This document shows, piece after piece, positions 45,503-53,939 of a DNA stretch of 64,000 bases. Made by a program: the position numbers and the translations under genes. Within the stretch, counting starts at the first letter, position 1. Each line of letters begins with the position of its first letter. This DNA comes from Beijerinckiaceae bacterium (GTDB lineage: Bacteria; Pseudomonadota; Alphaproteobacteria; Rhizobiales; Beijerinckiaceae): assembly GCA_947452005.1 (NCBI GenBank), contig CANGBC010000001.1, forward strand, positions 62,001 through 126,000, read 5' to 3'. Under the pieces are notes generated by a model that was not told the origin of the DNA, searched no databases, and saw only the letters and a program-made list of their open reading frames with translations.

Positions 45503-46990
45503 ATGAAATCCGTCTCAATGATAAAATCAGCGGGTCTTGCGCTTGGCGCCGGACTGACTTCGCTGGCCGTATCCGCCAGTGTCGCACTCGCTCAAACCCC
45601 GGCGGCGCCGGTTGCTAATAAGGGCGATACCGCCTGGATGATCGTCGCGACCCTTTTGGTCTTGATGATGTCCATTCCTGGCCTTGCGCTGTTCTACGGC
45701 GGTCTCGTCCGCTCGAAGAACATGCTCTCCGTCCTCAGCCAAGTGTTCATGATCGTGTCGCTCGTCTCGATCCTCTGGGTTACTTATGGCTATTCGCTGG
45801 CCTTCACCAGCGGCGGCAGCCTGAACGACTACGTCGGCGGTCTGTCCAAGGCCTTCTTGCTGGGCATCACGCCCGACTCGACCGTTCCCACATTCTCGAA
45901 TGGCGTTGTCATTCCTGAATATATCTACATGGCCTTCCAGATGACCTTCGCCTGCATTACGCCGGCGCTGATCGTTGGTGCCTTTGCTGAACGCATCAAG
46001 TTTTCAGCATTGATGGTCTTCATCGTCCTCTGGGTTACCGTGATTTACTTCCCGATCGCCCACATGGTTTGGTACTGGGGCGGCCCGGATGCCATCGGTG
46101 ATGCAGCCAAGGCTGTTGCCAGCGCGACTGATGAAGCTGCCAAGACCATTGCGGCTGCCAAGCTCGAAGAAATCAAGGCTGATGCTGGCCTCGTCTTCAA
46201 GTGGGGTGCCCTCGACTTTGCTGGTGGTACGGTCGTTCACATCAACGCCGGTATTGCTGGCCTCGTCGGCGCTCTGATGCTCGGCAAGCGTGTTGGCTAT
46301 CCTCGTGAAGCCATGACGCCGCACTCCCTGACCATGACGATGATCGGCGCTTCCCTCCTGTGGGTTGGCTGGTTCGGCTTCAACGCTGGCTCGAACCTCG
46401 AAGCCAACGGCACAACGGCTCTCGCCTTCGTCAACACCTTCGTCGCCACTGCTGCAGCCTCTCTGGCTTGGCTGTTCGTCGAATGGGGTACAAAGGGCAA
46501 GCCTTCGCTTCTGGGCATGGTCTCGGGCGCAGTTGCTGGTCTGGTTGCAGTCACCCCGGCGTCCGGCTTTGCCGGTCCCATGGGCTCGATTGTCCTGGGT
46601 GGTGTCGCTGCAGTTGCCTGCTTCTTCTTCGTCGCAGTGGTGAAGAACAAGTTCGGCTACGACGACTCGCTCGATGTGTTCGGCATTCACTGCGTGGGCG
46701 GCATCATCGGCGCCATCGCCACCGGCATCCTGGTTGACCAGGTCCTCGGCGGCACGGGCATCGCGGATTACGAGTCCAAGCCTGGTGAGTTGGCCATTGC
46801 GGCCTACGAATTCGCCCCGGCGGTGATGGCCCAGTTGAAAGCTGTTGGCCTGACCCTGGCTTGGTCGGGTATCGGCTCGGCGATCCTCTACAAGATCGTT
46901 GATCTGGTCATCGGCCTGCGCGTCCCGGTTGACGCCGAGCGCGAAGGTCTGGATCTCGCCGAACATGGCGAACGCGCTTACAACCTCTAA
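45503..46990 (+). CDS. amtB: Ammonium transporter AmtB
   Basis: A 495-residue ammonium channel with a cleavable signal peptide (about residues 1-30), then eleven helices. GLALFYGGLVRSKN, the pore histidines in GTVVHINAGIAGLVGA and DVFGIHCVGGIIGAI, and WVGWFGFNAGSNL are hallmarks. A region of about 35 residues, AAKAVASATDEAAKTIAAAKL (about residues 205-225), is an alanine/lysine-rich insertion between helices not common in all AmtB proteins. The ATG at 45503 has CAGGAGA. A strong terminator follows. Cytoplasmic side binds GlnK. Confidence 0.95.
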   Translation: MKSVSMIKSAGLALGAGLTSLAVSASVALAQTPAAPVANKGDTAWMIVATLLVLMMSIPGLALFYGGLVRSKNMLSVLSQVFMIVSLVSILWVTYGYSLAFTSGGSLNDYVGGLSKAFLLGITPDSTVPTFSNGVVIPEYIYMAFQMTFACITPALIVGAFAERIKFSALMVFIVLWVTVIYFPIAHMVWYWGGPDAIGDAAKAVASATDEAAKTIAAAKLEEIKADAGLVFKWGALDFAGGTVVHINAGIAGLVGALMLGKRVGYPREAMTPHSLTMTMIGASLLWVGWFGFNAGSNLEANGTTALAFVNTFVATAAASLAWLFVEWGTKGKPSLLGMVSGAVAGLVAVTPASGFAGPMGSIVLGGVAAVACFFFVAVVKNKFGYDDSLDVFGIHCVGGIIGAIATGILVDQVLGGTGIADYESKPGELAIAAYEFAPAVMAQLKAVGLTLAWSGIGSAILYKIVDLVIGLRVPVDAEREGLDLAEHGERAYNL

Positions 46991-47014
46991 TCCCAAAAGG
47001 GTTGGAAAGATTTG

Positions 47015-47046
47015 CGGCGGCGCCTCTGGTGCCGCCGTTTTCTTTT
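47015..47046 (+). terminator. Rho-independent terminator after amtB
   Basis: A 10-bp GC stem (CGGCGGCGCC with GGTGCCGCCG, one G-T pair) with a TCT loop, followed by TTTTCTTTT, about 25 bases past the amtB stop. Confidence 0.9.
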
Positions 47047-47072
47047 GAGAAGGTATAAACAGTCGCTCAAGG

Positions 47073-47087
47073 TTAAACCGGCATTAA
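47073..47087. promoter_or_regulatory. CtrA-type box upstream of ftsK
   Basis: TTAA at 47073-47076 and TTAA at 47084-47087 are separated by exactly 7 bases and the second is followed by C, matching the CtrA consensus TTAA-N7-TTAAC. It lies 42 bases before the ftsK start. The symmetric centre ACCGGCA is not part of the motif. CtrA is the alphaproteobacterial cell-cycle master regulator. Confidence 0.65.
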
Positions 47088-47128
47088 CCTCGTCAGCCTA
47101 GCCTCGTGCTCGATCTGTTCGCCGCAGC

Positions 47129-49666
47129 ATGGCGACCTCAAAGACTGGGCCCGGCACCCTATTCATGCGAACAACAACCTTTTCAGCAAGTCATCTGGTG
47201 CCAGAGTCGGCGCGCGATTTTATCTCGCGCCGTGTTGCTGAATTTTTTGGCTTTGTCCTGATCGCTGTTTGCGCGCTCATGGCGGCGGCTCTCATGACGT
47301 GGTCGGTTCAGGACCCAAGCCTCAACCACGCGACATCTGCGCCAACGCGCAATCTTCTTGGCCCGCCCGGTGCGATCATTGCCGACATCGTCATGCAGCT
47401 TTTCGGACTCGCGGCATCTGCGCTTCTGTTTCCATTGGCTTGCTGGGGCTGGCGTCTGATTTCCAAACGCAGGCTTGAGCGCCCGATATGGCGTATCGTG
47501 TTCTGGCTTTTGGGTAGCATCGCAACAACCGCGATGATTTCCCTCTTTCCGGTGACAGAACGCTGGCCATTGCCCACGGGACTTGGTGGTGTTCTTGGCG
47601 ATGCGATCGACGCCCTGCCAAAAAAATTCAATTTCGATGGGCCTCTGGTGCAATTGCTCACATCAATTGCTGCAGGCAGCATCGCCGTCATTTCGCTCAG
47701 TGTTTCGGCAGGACTTGGTCTGTCTTCCTCCTATCATGAGGCCGACATGGAACCCGACGTCCATGCCGATCGTCGCTCTATGGAGGAAGACGATGACGCC
47801 GCCGACGAGCCAGGGTTCGGGCTCATCTCGATCGGCGCTGCCATTCATGGAATCATGAGTATCAAAGCTGCAGTGACACGCCGTTTTGGTCGCCGCTCAA
47901 ATCCAGCTTCTGCGCGTCATGCACACGATGACGAACCTCACATGTATAGCGGGCAACGTGTCGAGCCCAAGCTTGATGCCTACGCACCCAAACGTCCGGT
48001 GATGCGCGAGCCTGTTGATCTTGACGAAGTCGATATCGACATGCGCCCTGCCAATACGCGCGTCACCGCACCTGCTCCGGCCATTAAGACAGGCAAACGT
48101 GCCTTACGCGAGGCGCAGCCCTCGCTGCTGGGCGACAGCGGCTATGAGCTTCCACCGCTTCTTTTGTTGAGCGAAGCCAAAAAACAGGCTGTCACAAAAA
48201 TATCGGAAGATGCGCTCGAACAGAACGCCCGCCTTCTGGAAGGTGTGCTCGATGATTTCGGCGTTAAAGGCGAAATCATCAATGTGCGGCCCGGTCCTGT
48301 TGTGACCTTGTATGAACTTGAGCCTGCTCCCGGCATCAAGTCATCACGTGTCATTGGACTTGCAGATGATATTGCGCGCTCTATGTCAGCCATTTCTGCG
48401 CGCGTCGCCGTCGTTCAAGGACGCAACGCCATTGGTATCGAACTGCCAAACCAAAGGCGTGAGACGGTCTTTTTGCGTGAATTGCTGTCGTCTGAAGATT
48501 TCGAGAAGAACAAACATCGTCTTGCAATCGCCTTAGGTAAAACGATCGGTGGCGAGCCCATCATCGTCGATCTCGCTCGCATGCCGCATTTGCTGGTTGC
48601 GGGCACCACAGGCTCAGGTAAATCGGTTGCCATCAACACGATGATCCTGTCGCTGCTCTATCGGCTACGGCCGGATGAATGCCGCATGATCATGATCGAT
48701 CCCAAAATGCTGGAATTGTCGGTCTATGATGGAATTCCGCATCTTTTGACGCCTGTCGTCACGGATCCAAAAAAAGCGGTCGTTGCCTTGAAATGGGCAG
48801 TTCGCGAAATGGAAGACCGCTACAAGAAAATGTCGAAAGTTGGCGTGCGCAACATCGATGGTTTCAATGCGCGCGTAGCCGAGGCTGCTACCAAGGGACA
48901 GGTGATCACACGCACGGTGCAGACTGGCTATGATCGTGAGACAGGTGAGGCTGTCTACGAAAAGGAAGAGATGGATCTCTCGCCGCTGCCCTTTATCGTT
49001 GTGATCGTCGACGAAATGGCCGACCTGATGATGGTGGCGGGCAAGGATATCGAAGGTGCGATCCAGCGCCTCGCGCAAATGGCGCGCGCCGCCGGCATTC
49101 ATTTGATTATGGCAACCCAGCGTCCCTCCGTCGACGTGATCACGGGCACGATCAAAGCCAATTTCCCAACGCGTATTTCCTTCCAGGTCACGTCTAAAAT
49201 CGACAGCCGTACCATCCTTGGTGAGCAGGGCGCGGAGCAATTGCTCGGACAAGGTGACATGCTCTACATGGCAGGAGGCGGTCGCATTTCTCGCGTGCAT
49301 GGCCCCTTCGTCTCGGATGGCGAAGTCGACAAAATTGTCTCGCATCTCAAAATGCAGGGTGTGCCGGAATATCTCGATTCCATCACCGCTGAAGATGATC
49401 TTGGCGGCGACGCGGCTGAGCTTGGCAGCATGGCTGCCGAAGAATCGGGTGACCTTTACGACAGGGCGGTGAACATCGTTTTGCGCGATCGCAAATGCTC
49501 GACGAGCTACATCCAGCGACGTCTGTCCGTCGGCTATAACAAAGCCGCCTCACTGGTTGAGCGTATGGAAGACGAGGGCGTTGTGGGCCCTGCCAACCAC
49601 GCCGGCAAGCGGGAGATTCTCGTTGGTGGGGGAATTGATCGCGGGGCGTTCGATCCAGAGGCCTAA
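47129..49666 (+). CDS. ftsK: DNA translocase FtsK
   Basis: An 845-residue division-site DNA pump. Four membrane helices occupy about residues 35-200, followed by a linker rich in charged residues, then the motor: Walker A AGTTGSGKSVAIN near residue 490 and Walker B IVVIVDEMADLMM near 630. The C-terminal gamma winged helix (CSTSYIQRRLSVGYNKAASLVERME) recognises KOPS and contacts XerD. Start uncertain: ATG 47129 or 47165, neither with a clear ribosome site. A CtrA-type box lies upstream, and lolA follows. Confidence 0.95.
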   Translation: MATSKTGPGTLFMRTTTFSASHLVPESARDFISRRVAEFFGFVLIAVCALMAAALMTWSVQDPSLNHATSAPTRNLLGPPGAIIADIVMQLFGLAASALLFPLACWGWRLISKRRLERPIWRIVFWLLGSIATTAMISLFPVTERWPLPTGLGGVLGDAIDALPKKFNFDGPLVQLLTSIAAGSIAVISLSVSAGLGLSSSYHEADMEPDVHADRRSMEEDDDAADEPGFGLISIGAAIHGIMSIKAAVTRRFGRRSNPASARHAHDDEPHMYSGQRVEPKLDAYAPKRPVMREPVDLDEVDIDMRPANTRVTAPAPAIKTGKRALREAQPSLLGDSGYELPPLLLLSEAKKQAVTKISEDALEQNARLLEGVLDDFGVKGEIINVRPGPVVTLYELEPAPGIKSSRVIGLADDIARSMSAISARVAVVQGRNAIGIELPNQRRETVFLRELLSSEDFEKNKHRLAIALGKTIGGEPIIVDLARMPHLLVAGTTGSGKSVAINTMILSLLYRLRPDECRMIMIDPKMLELSVYDGIPHLLTPVVTDPKKAVVALKWAVREMEDRYKKMSKVGVRNIDGFNARVAEAATKGQVITRTVQTGYDRETGEAVYEKEEMDLSPLPFIVVIVDEMADLMMVAGKDIEGAIQRLAQMARAAGIHLIMATQRPSVDVITGTIKANFPTRISFQVTSKIDSRTILGEQGAEQLLGQGDMLYMAGGGRISRVHGPFVSDGEVDKIVSHLKMQGVPEYLDSITAEDDLGGDAAELGSMAAEESGDLYDRAVNIVLRDRKCSTSYIQRRLSVGYNKAASLVERMEDEGVVGPANHAGKREILVGGGIDRGAFDPEA

Positions 49667-49734
49667 GTCGTCTCAGATTTGCCACGCCTGACGAATAAAA
49701 TGCCTTTCTTATCGCAATCCCCGCGGACGGACTG

Positions 49735-50427
49735 ATGACCCAGCGACCCCTGATTCTTTCAACCTGTGCGCTATGGCTTTGCCTTGCCCAGCCACTGCTG
49801 GCGCAGACCGGTGCGCCGCTCAATCTCATCCCACCTAGCGCGCCAGCCAGCCAAGCTATTTCAAAACAGGCTGCGCCTTCAGAAAAGCCCGGGATGGAAG
49901 CAGGCAATGCCATTGCCAAAGCAAACGCTTGGTTCAATGCAAATCTGACCATGGTGGCTGACTTTGTTCAGCTGGGCGCCGACGGAAAGCGCACGGATGG
50001 CAAACTCTATGTGCAGCGGCCCGGACGGCTACGCTTTGAATATGCGCGGCCCGCAACCCTCGAGATTATTGCCGACGGCACCTCGGTTGCCGTGCGTGAC
50101 CGCAGGCTCGCGACGCAGGACGTCTATTTCATTGGTCAGACGCCGCTTAAATTCCTGCTCAAAGAAAAAATCGACATCGCCAAAGATACGCAGATCCTCG
50201 AGGTGAAGGCTGACGAGCGCTCCGTTATGATTCTGATTGAGGATAAGGCGACTTTCGGGGGTACATCGCGGATCCGGCTTGTCTTTGACACGGCTAATTT
50301 CGGCCTTCGCCAATGGACCGTGACGGACCCCCAGGGCTATGAAACGCTCGTGTCGCTGTCCAACCTGAATCTCGCTCAAAAGCCGGATCCGTCTCTTTTC
50401 AAGATCAATTATGAGCGTTTCGATTGA
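49735..50427 (+). CDS. lolA: LolA-type outer-membrane lipoprotein carrier
   Basis: A 230-residue periplasmic chaperone with an N-terminal signal peptide (about residues 1-22). The LolA domain starts near residue 55 (FNANLTMVADFVQ), and RPGRLRFEYARPATLEIIADG and the DPQGYETLVSLSNL block match the family that shuttles lipoproteins from LolCDE to LolB. A proline-rich linker precedes it. It follows ftsK by 68 bases, a known alphaproteobacterial pair. Confidence 0.92.
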   Translation: MTQRPLILSTCALWLCLAQPLLAQTGAPLNLIPPSAPASQAISKQAAPSEKPGMEAGNAIAKANAWFNANLTMVADFVQLGADGKRTDGKLYVQRPGRLRFEYARPATLEIIADGTSVAVRDRRLATQDVYFIGQTPLKFLLKEKIDIAKDTQILEVKADERSVMILIEDKATFGGTSRIRLVFDTANFGLRQWTVTDPQGYETLVSLSNLNLAQKPDPSLFKINYERFD

Positions 50428-50504
50428 GCTCGTTCTGGAAAACATTTCGACAGGGTTGAAGCCGGTTTTTCTTTGTGTCACCTCATGAGACCGTGAGGTG
50501 AACC

Positions 50505-51311
50505 TTGTCCTTGAAAATCGCTACCTGGAATATCAATTCCGTCCGACTGCGCATGCCCATCGTGCTGCGTTATCTGGAATCACACGGGCCAGATGTCCTG
50601 TGTCTGCAAGAAACCAAATGTCGGGATAGCGAATTTCCCTCCAGCGATCTACGTGCTGCCGGCTACCAACATCTGGCGATCAATGGACAGAAGGGCTACC
50701 ACGGCGTGGCCATTGCATCGCGCATTCCAATTTCAGACATCGACAAGCACGAATTCTGCAAGATGGGAGATGCGCGCCATATTTCAGCAAAAGTGATGGC
50801 TGGAGGACACGAGGTCACGGTTCATAATTTTTACGTGCCAGCTGGCGGTGACATTCCAGACCGCGAGCTAAATCCAAAATTTGGCCATAAGCTCGATTTT
50901 CTTGAGGAAATGGCGGACTGGATGGCGCAGGAAAAACTCGCACAAACATCATCCGTGCTGGTCGGTGATCTGAATATTGCGCCGCTTGAGCATGACGTGT
51001 GGAGCCACAAAGCCCTTTTGAAAGTCGTCAGCCATACACCGATTGAAGTCGAGCGGTTGAAAAGGGTCTTCGATTCAGGACCGTGGGTTGACGCCTTGCG
51101 CACAAAGATCCCGGCGGATGAAAAGCTCTATACATGGTGGAGCTATCGTTCGCCCAGTTGGGAGAGTGCCAACAAGGGGCGACGGCTCGATCATGTCTGG
51201 TTGAGCGAAGATCTCAAGCCCGCGCTGGGCGAGCTCAATATTTTGAAAGAAGCACGTGGCTGGGAGCGCCCGTCTGATCATGTGCCGGTGATGATTTCTC
51301 TCAACGGCTAA
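50505..51311 (+). CDS. xth: Exodeoxyribonuclease III
   Basis: A 268-residue AP endonuclease/3'-exonuclease of base-excision repair. LKIATWNINSVRLR, CLQETKC with the metal Glu, VGDLNIAP with catalytic Asp and Asn, and RRLDHVWLS plus the terminal RPSDHVPVMISL with the catalytic His are all present. The TTG start at 50505 with GAGGTG upstream is supported. Length is normal. Convergent with the cyclic-nucleotide-binding gene, with 3 bases between the stops. Confidence 0.96.
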   Translation: MSLKIATWNINSVRLRMPIVLRYLESHGPDVLCLQETKCRDSEFPSSDLRAAGYQHLAINGQKGYHGVAIASRIPISDIDKHEFCKMGDARHISAKVMAGGHEVTVHNFYVPAGGDIPDRELNPKFGHKLDFLEEMADWMAQEKLAQTSSVLVGDLNIAPLEHDVWSHKALLKVVSHTPIEVERLKRVFDSGPWVDALRTKIPADEKLYTWWSYRSPSWESANKGRRLDHVWLSEDLKPALGELNILKEARGWERPSDHVPVMISLNG

Positions 51312-51314
51312 TGA

Positions 51315-51752
51315 TCAGAAACCCCCGTGTGCCAGCGATTGCGTGAACGCCGTCAGACGCGCCTCAACCGAAGCGCGGACCTTCTGCGCTGACTTTGGGT
51401 ATTCTTTCAGCACGCGGTGAAACACATGCCGACCGATCTGCATGACAGTTGCCGGTTCACGCGCAACGATCGTCGCGGGGCGTTCCGTGTTCGTAAAAAG
51501 TGCCATCTCGCCGATAAGCGAAAAGGTCGGAACAACTTTTTGCGTGCCAGGATGGGCGGGATCTTCAATCTGGAAAGATCCTGAAAGAACAAAATACCCA
51601 TCCTGAGACGGTTCTCCTTTGCGGAAAAGTACATCGCCCATTCGCAAAATGCGTGTCTCGGCGGAAAACGCCAAAAGCCTAAGGGCTTCAGGTTCTATTT
51701 CCTGAAAAAGTGGAAGCCGCGCCATATCGCGGACGTCATCATCAAGCGCCAT
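51315..51752 (-). CDS. Single-domain cyclic-nucleotide-binding protein
   Basis: A 145-residue protein consisting of one Crp-type cyclic-nucleotide-binding fold: LFQEIEPEALRLLAFSAETRILRMGDVLFRKGE is its start, and LIGEMALFTNTERPATIVA contains the phosphate-binding cassette GEMAL...RPATIVA. There is no helix-turn-helix, so it does not bind DNA by itself. It follows the response regulator gene by 16 bases and is probably an operon partner. Whether it binds cAMP or cGMP, or is only structural, is not known. Confidence 0.86.
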   Translation of the reverse strand: MALDDDVRDMARLPLFQEIEPEALRLLAFSAETRILRMGDVLFRKGEPSQDGYFVLSGSFQIEDPAHPGTQKVVPTFSLIGEMALFTNTERPATIVAREPATVMQIGRHVFHRVLKEYPKSAQKVRASVEARLTAFTQSLAHGGF

Positions 51753-51768
51753 CTCATCCAGCCTTTAC

Positions 51769-52455
51769 TTAAGGGACGAGTTTATATCCCCCGGCATCGG
51801 TTACCAAGAGCTGAGCACTTGCGGGATTGATCTCAATCTTCTGCCGCAGGCGATAAATATGCGTTTCCAACGTGTGCGTCGTGACAGCGGCATTATAGCC
51901 CCAAACCTCCCGCAGCAGCACGTCACGCGTCACCACCTGCTGACCGGCACGATAAAGAAAGCGCAAAATGGCGGTTTCCTTTTCGGTCAGCCGCAGTTTC
52001 CCGCCCTTTTCTGTCATTAAAAGCTTCGAGCCCGGCTTGAACATATAGGGTCCGATGCGGAAAACCGCGTCGTCGCTGGCCTCATGTTGGCGCATGTGCG
52101 CGCGGATTCGAGCCAAAAGAACCGCGAATCGGAAGGGCTTGGTCACGTAATCATTGGCCCCTGATTCGAGGCCGACGACCGTGTCCTCATCAGTATCGTG
52201 ACCGGTGAGCATGATGACAGGGCTCTTGAACCCGGCCTCCCGCATTTTCTTGACGGCTTCGCGCCCGTCGAGATCGGGCAGGCCCACATCCATTAAAACG
52301 AGATCCGGGGCCTCATCCCTGGCGGCAGCCATAGCCGCGAGAGCGCAATCTGCTTGGATCACGGTAAATTCGGGATGAAACGCGAGCTGCTCTGCAAGGG
52401 CTGACCGCAAGTCGAGGTCATCGTCCGCGATCAAAATCTTTCTAACCTGGTTCAT
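51769..52455 (-). CDS. OmpR-family response regulator, CenR-like candidate
   Basis: A 228-residue regulator with receiver and winged-helix domains. The acidic pocket is DDD at 11-13, the phosphorylation site Asp56 in LVLMDVGLPD, then Thr in MLTGHD and Lys in YVTKPF. The DNA-binding domain has LTEKETAILRFLYR and HTLETHIYRLRQK. No histidine kinase is adjacent, so it is an orphan in this window. By length and location near leuS and parAB it resembles CenR, an essential envelope regulator in Caulobacter and relatives; that name is inference. ATG at 52455 with GGGGTGA. Confidence 0.88.
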   Translation of the reverse strand: MNQVRKILIADDDLDLRSALAEQLAFHPEFTVIQADCALAAMAAARDEAPDLVLMDVGLPDLDGREAVKKMREAGFKSPVIMLTGHDTDEDTVVGLESGANDYVTKPFRFAVLLARIRAHMRQHEASDDAVFRIGPYMFKPGSKLLMTEKGGKLRLTEKETAILRFLYRAGQQVVTRDVLLREVWGYNAAVTTHTLETHIYRLRQKIEINPASAQLLVTDAGGYKLVP

Positions 52456-52541
52456 CGGCTTTTCACCCCACACATCAGCTCCTATGTATTACGCCAATGG
52501 CGTGGCTTCCAGATCAGACGGGCAATGGTAAGCTCAACACT

Positions 52542-53084
52542 ATGTGTTCGATCAAAAAACTGTCGCGTCTGATTGTTCGCCAGACGTCTCCTCAGGCCGC
52601 GCCTTGGGCAGCTCGTGTGCACGTGGGCTCTCTGGTTATTCGCGCTGCCATTGGCAAAAATGGCGTGTCCGTCGCCAAACGCGAAGGCGATGGGAAAACC
52701 CCGGCTGGACGCTTCCAACTACGCCAAGGATGGTTTCGTGGCGACCGTATGCTGCGGCTATGCTGCACCCCCGGTCTTAAATTGCTGCGCAGCAATTTGG
52801 GCTGGTGCGACCAGCGCGGATCGCGTCTTTATAACCGTCCCATCGCCTCCGGTGACCGTCTGCGGCACGAGAATCTTTGGCGAGACGACGCCATCTATGA
52901 TGTCGTTTTCGTCACGAGCCATAACGAAAGGCCCCGCATTCAGGGTGCTGGCAGTGCCATTTTCTTTCACCTCGCACGATCCGACTATTCTGGAACCGAG
53001 GGGTGTATTGCTATCTCAAAGGACGACATGCGCCGCCTCCTCCCACGCTTGGGAAGGAAAGTTATTTTAGAAATAAAGACTTAG
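52542..53084 (+). CDS. YkuD-type L,D-transpeptidase-like protein
   Basis: A 180-residue protein of the YkuD domain, which catalyses 3-3 cross-links or attachment at peptidoglycan. VHVGSLVIRAAIGKNGVS and the KREGDGKTPAGRFQLRQ block start the domain; the catalytic motif is HLARSDYSGTEGCIAIS with the Cys. TEGC replaces the common SHGC, as in some families. No signal peptide is apparent, which is unusual for a periplasmic enzyme. The start is uncertain: an ATG at 52497 is also in frame. It overlaps yggS by 4 bases at the stops (convergent). Confidence 0.8.
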   Translation: MCSIKKLSRLIVRQTSPQAAPWAARVHVGSLVIRAAIGKNGVSVAKREGDGKTPAGRFQLRQGWFRGDRMLRLCCTPGLKLLRSNLGWCDQRGSRLYNRPIASGDRLRHENLWRDDAIYDVVFVTSHNERPRIQGAGSAIFFHLARSDYSGTEGCIAISKDDMRRLLPRLGRKVILEIKT

Positions 53085-53779
53085 GCGGATTCGGCCGCAT
53101 CAGGCCTCGCCCCAAAAATCGCTGACCCGACCCGTACAAGCGTCGCACCCAGCTGAATACCCAGCTCATAGTCCGCGCTCATGCCCATAGACAGCTTGGC
53201 CAGTCCATTGCGCCTAGCGATGGTTGCAAGCAGGGCAAAATGGGGCGAGGCCTGTTCATCCGCAGGCGGAATACACATCAGCCCAGTGACCGGCAGGCCG
53301 CACGTCTCACGGCAAAAAAGGATAAATGCGTCGGCGTCTTCAGGCAAAATTCCTGCTTTTTGGGGTTCGCTGCCCGTATTCACCTCAACGTAAAGTTCAG
53401 GTCGCCGCTCCGTGGTCTGGAGCTCCTTTGCCAAGGCTTCAGCCAAACGAGGCCGGTCTAGCGTCTCAATAACGTCGAATGTGGCGACTGCCTCGCGCAC
53501 TTTATTGGTCTGCAAAGGCCCAATCAGATGGAGTTCAATCCCGGGGTAATCACGGCGCAGGTCAGGCCATTTTTTCTGGGCCTCCTGCACGCGATTTTCA
53601 CCAAAAACCCGCTCACCCGCATCAAGCGCTGGACGAATTTCGTCAGCCGACTTGGTTTTGGAGACGCAAACGAGCTGGACGGAGCCTTCGGGGCGACCGG
53701 CATCCTGCGCAGATCGGGCGAGACGTGCCTTCACCGTTTGCAAGGCTTCCGCGACATGATTTGTGCCCGGGTGGTCCAT
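53081..53779 (-). CDS. yggS: YggS-type PLP homeostasis protein
   Basis: A 232-residue PLP-binding TIM-barrel protein. VQLVCVSKTKSADEIRPALDAGERVFGENRVQEA includes the PLP lysine and the typical following segment, and the LHLIGPLQTNKV and VGSAIFGARP blocks complete the family pattern. It balances pyridoxal phosphate and amino-acid pools rather than catalysing a defined reaction. The ATG at 53779 with AGGAG is chosen over longer readings. It is divergent from leuS. Confidence 0.93.
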   Translation of the reverse strand: MDHPGTNHVAEALQTVKARLARSAQDAGRPEGSVQLVCVSKTKSADEIRPALDAGERVFGENRVQEAQKKWPDLRRDYPGIELHLIGPLQTNKVREAVATFDVIETLDRPRLAEALAKELQTTERRPELYVEVNTGSEPQKAGILPEDADAFILFCRETCGLPVTGLMCIPPADEQASPHFALLATIARRNGLAKLSMGMSADYELGIQLGATLVRVGSAIFGARPDAAESA

Positions 53780-53939
53780 TCTCAAACTCCTGTGTGGCGT
53801 CCGATTTAGCAGGGAGCGATGCAATTGCCTATCAGCGTCCAGAAAGATTGACCCCTGCCGCGAAATCATGCTCATTGCCCATCATTCGCGATAAGCGCAA
53901 AGCCTTCTGGGCTGCAGTTTCAAGAGCATTGATCGGTTC

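Noticed and set aside
46004-46996. Open frame of 330 codons antisense to amtB
   Set aside because: The translation is polar and low-complexity, a reflection of the hydrophobic AmtB codons, and lies fully inside the amtB gene.
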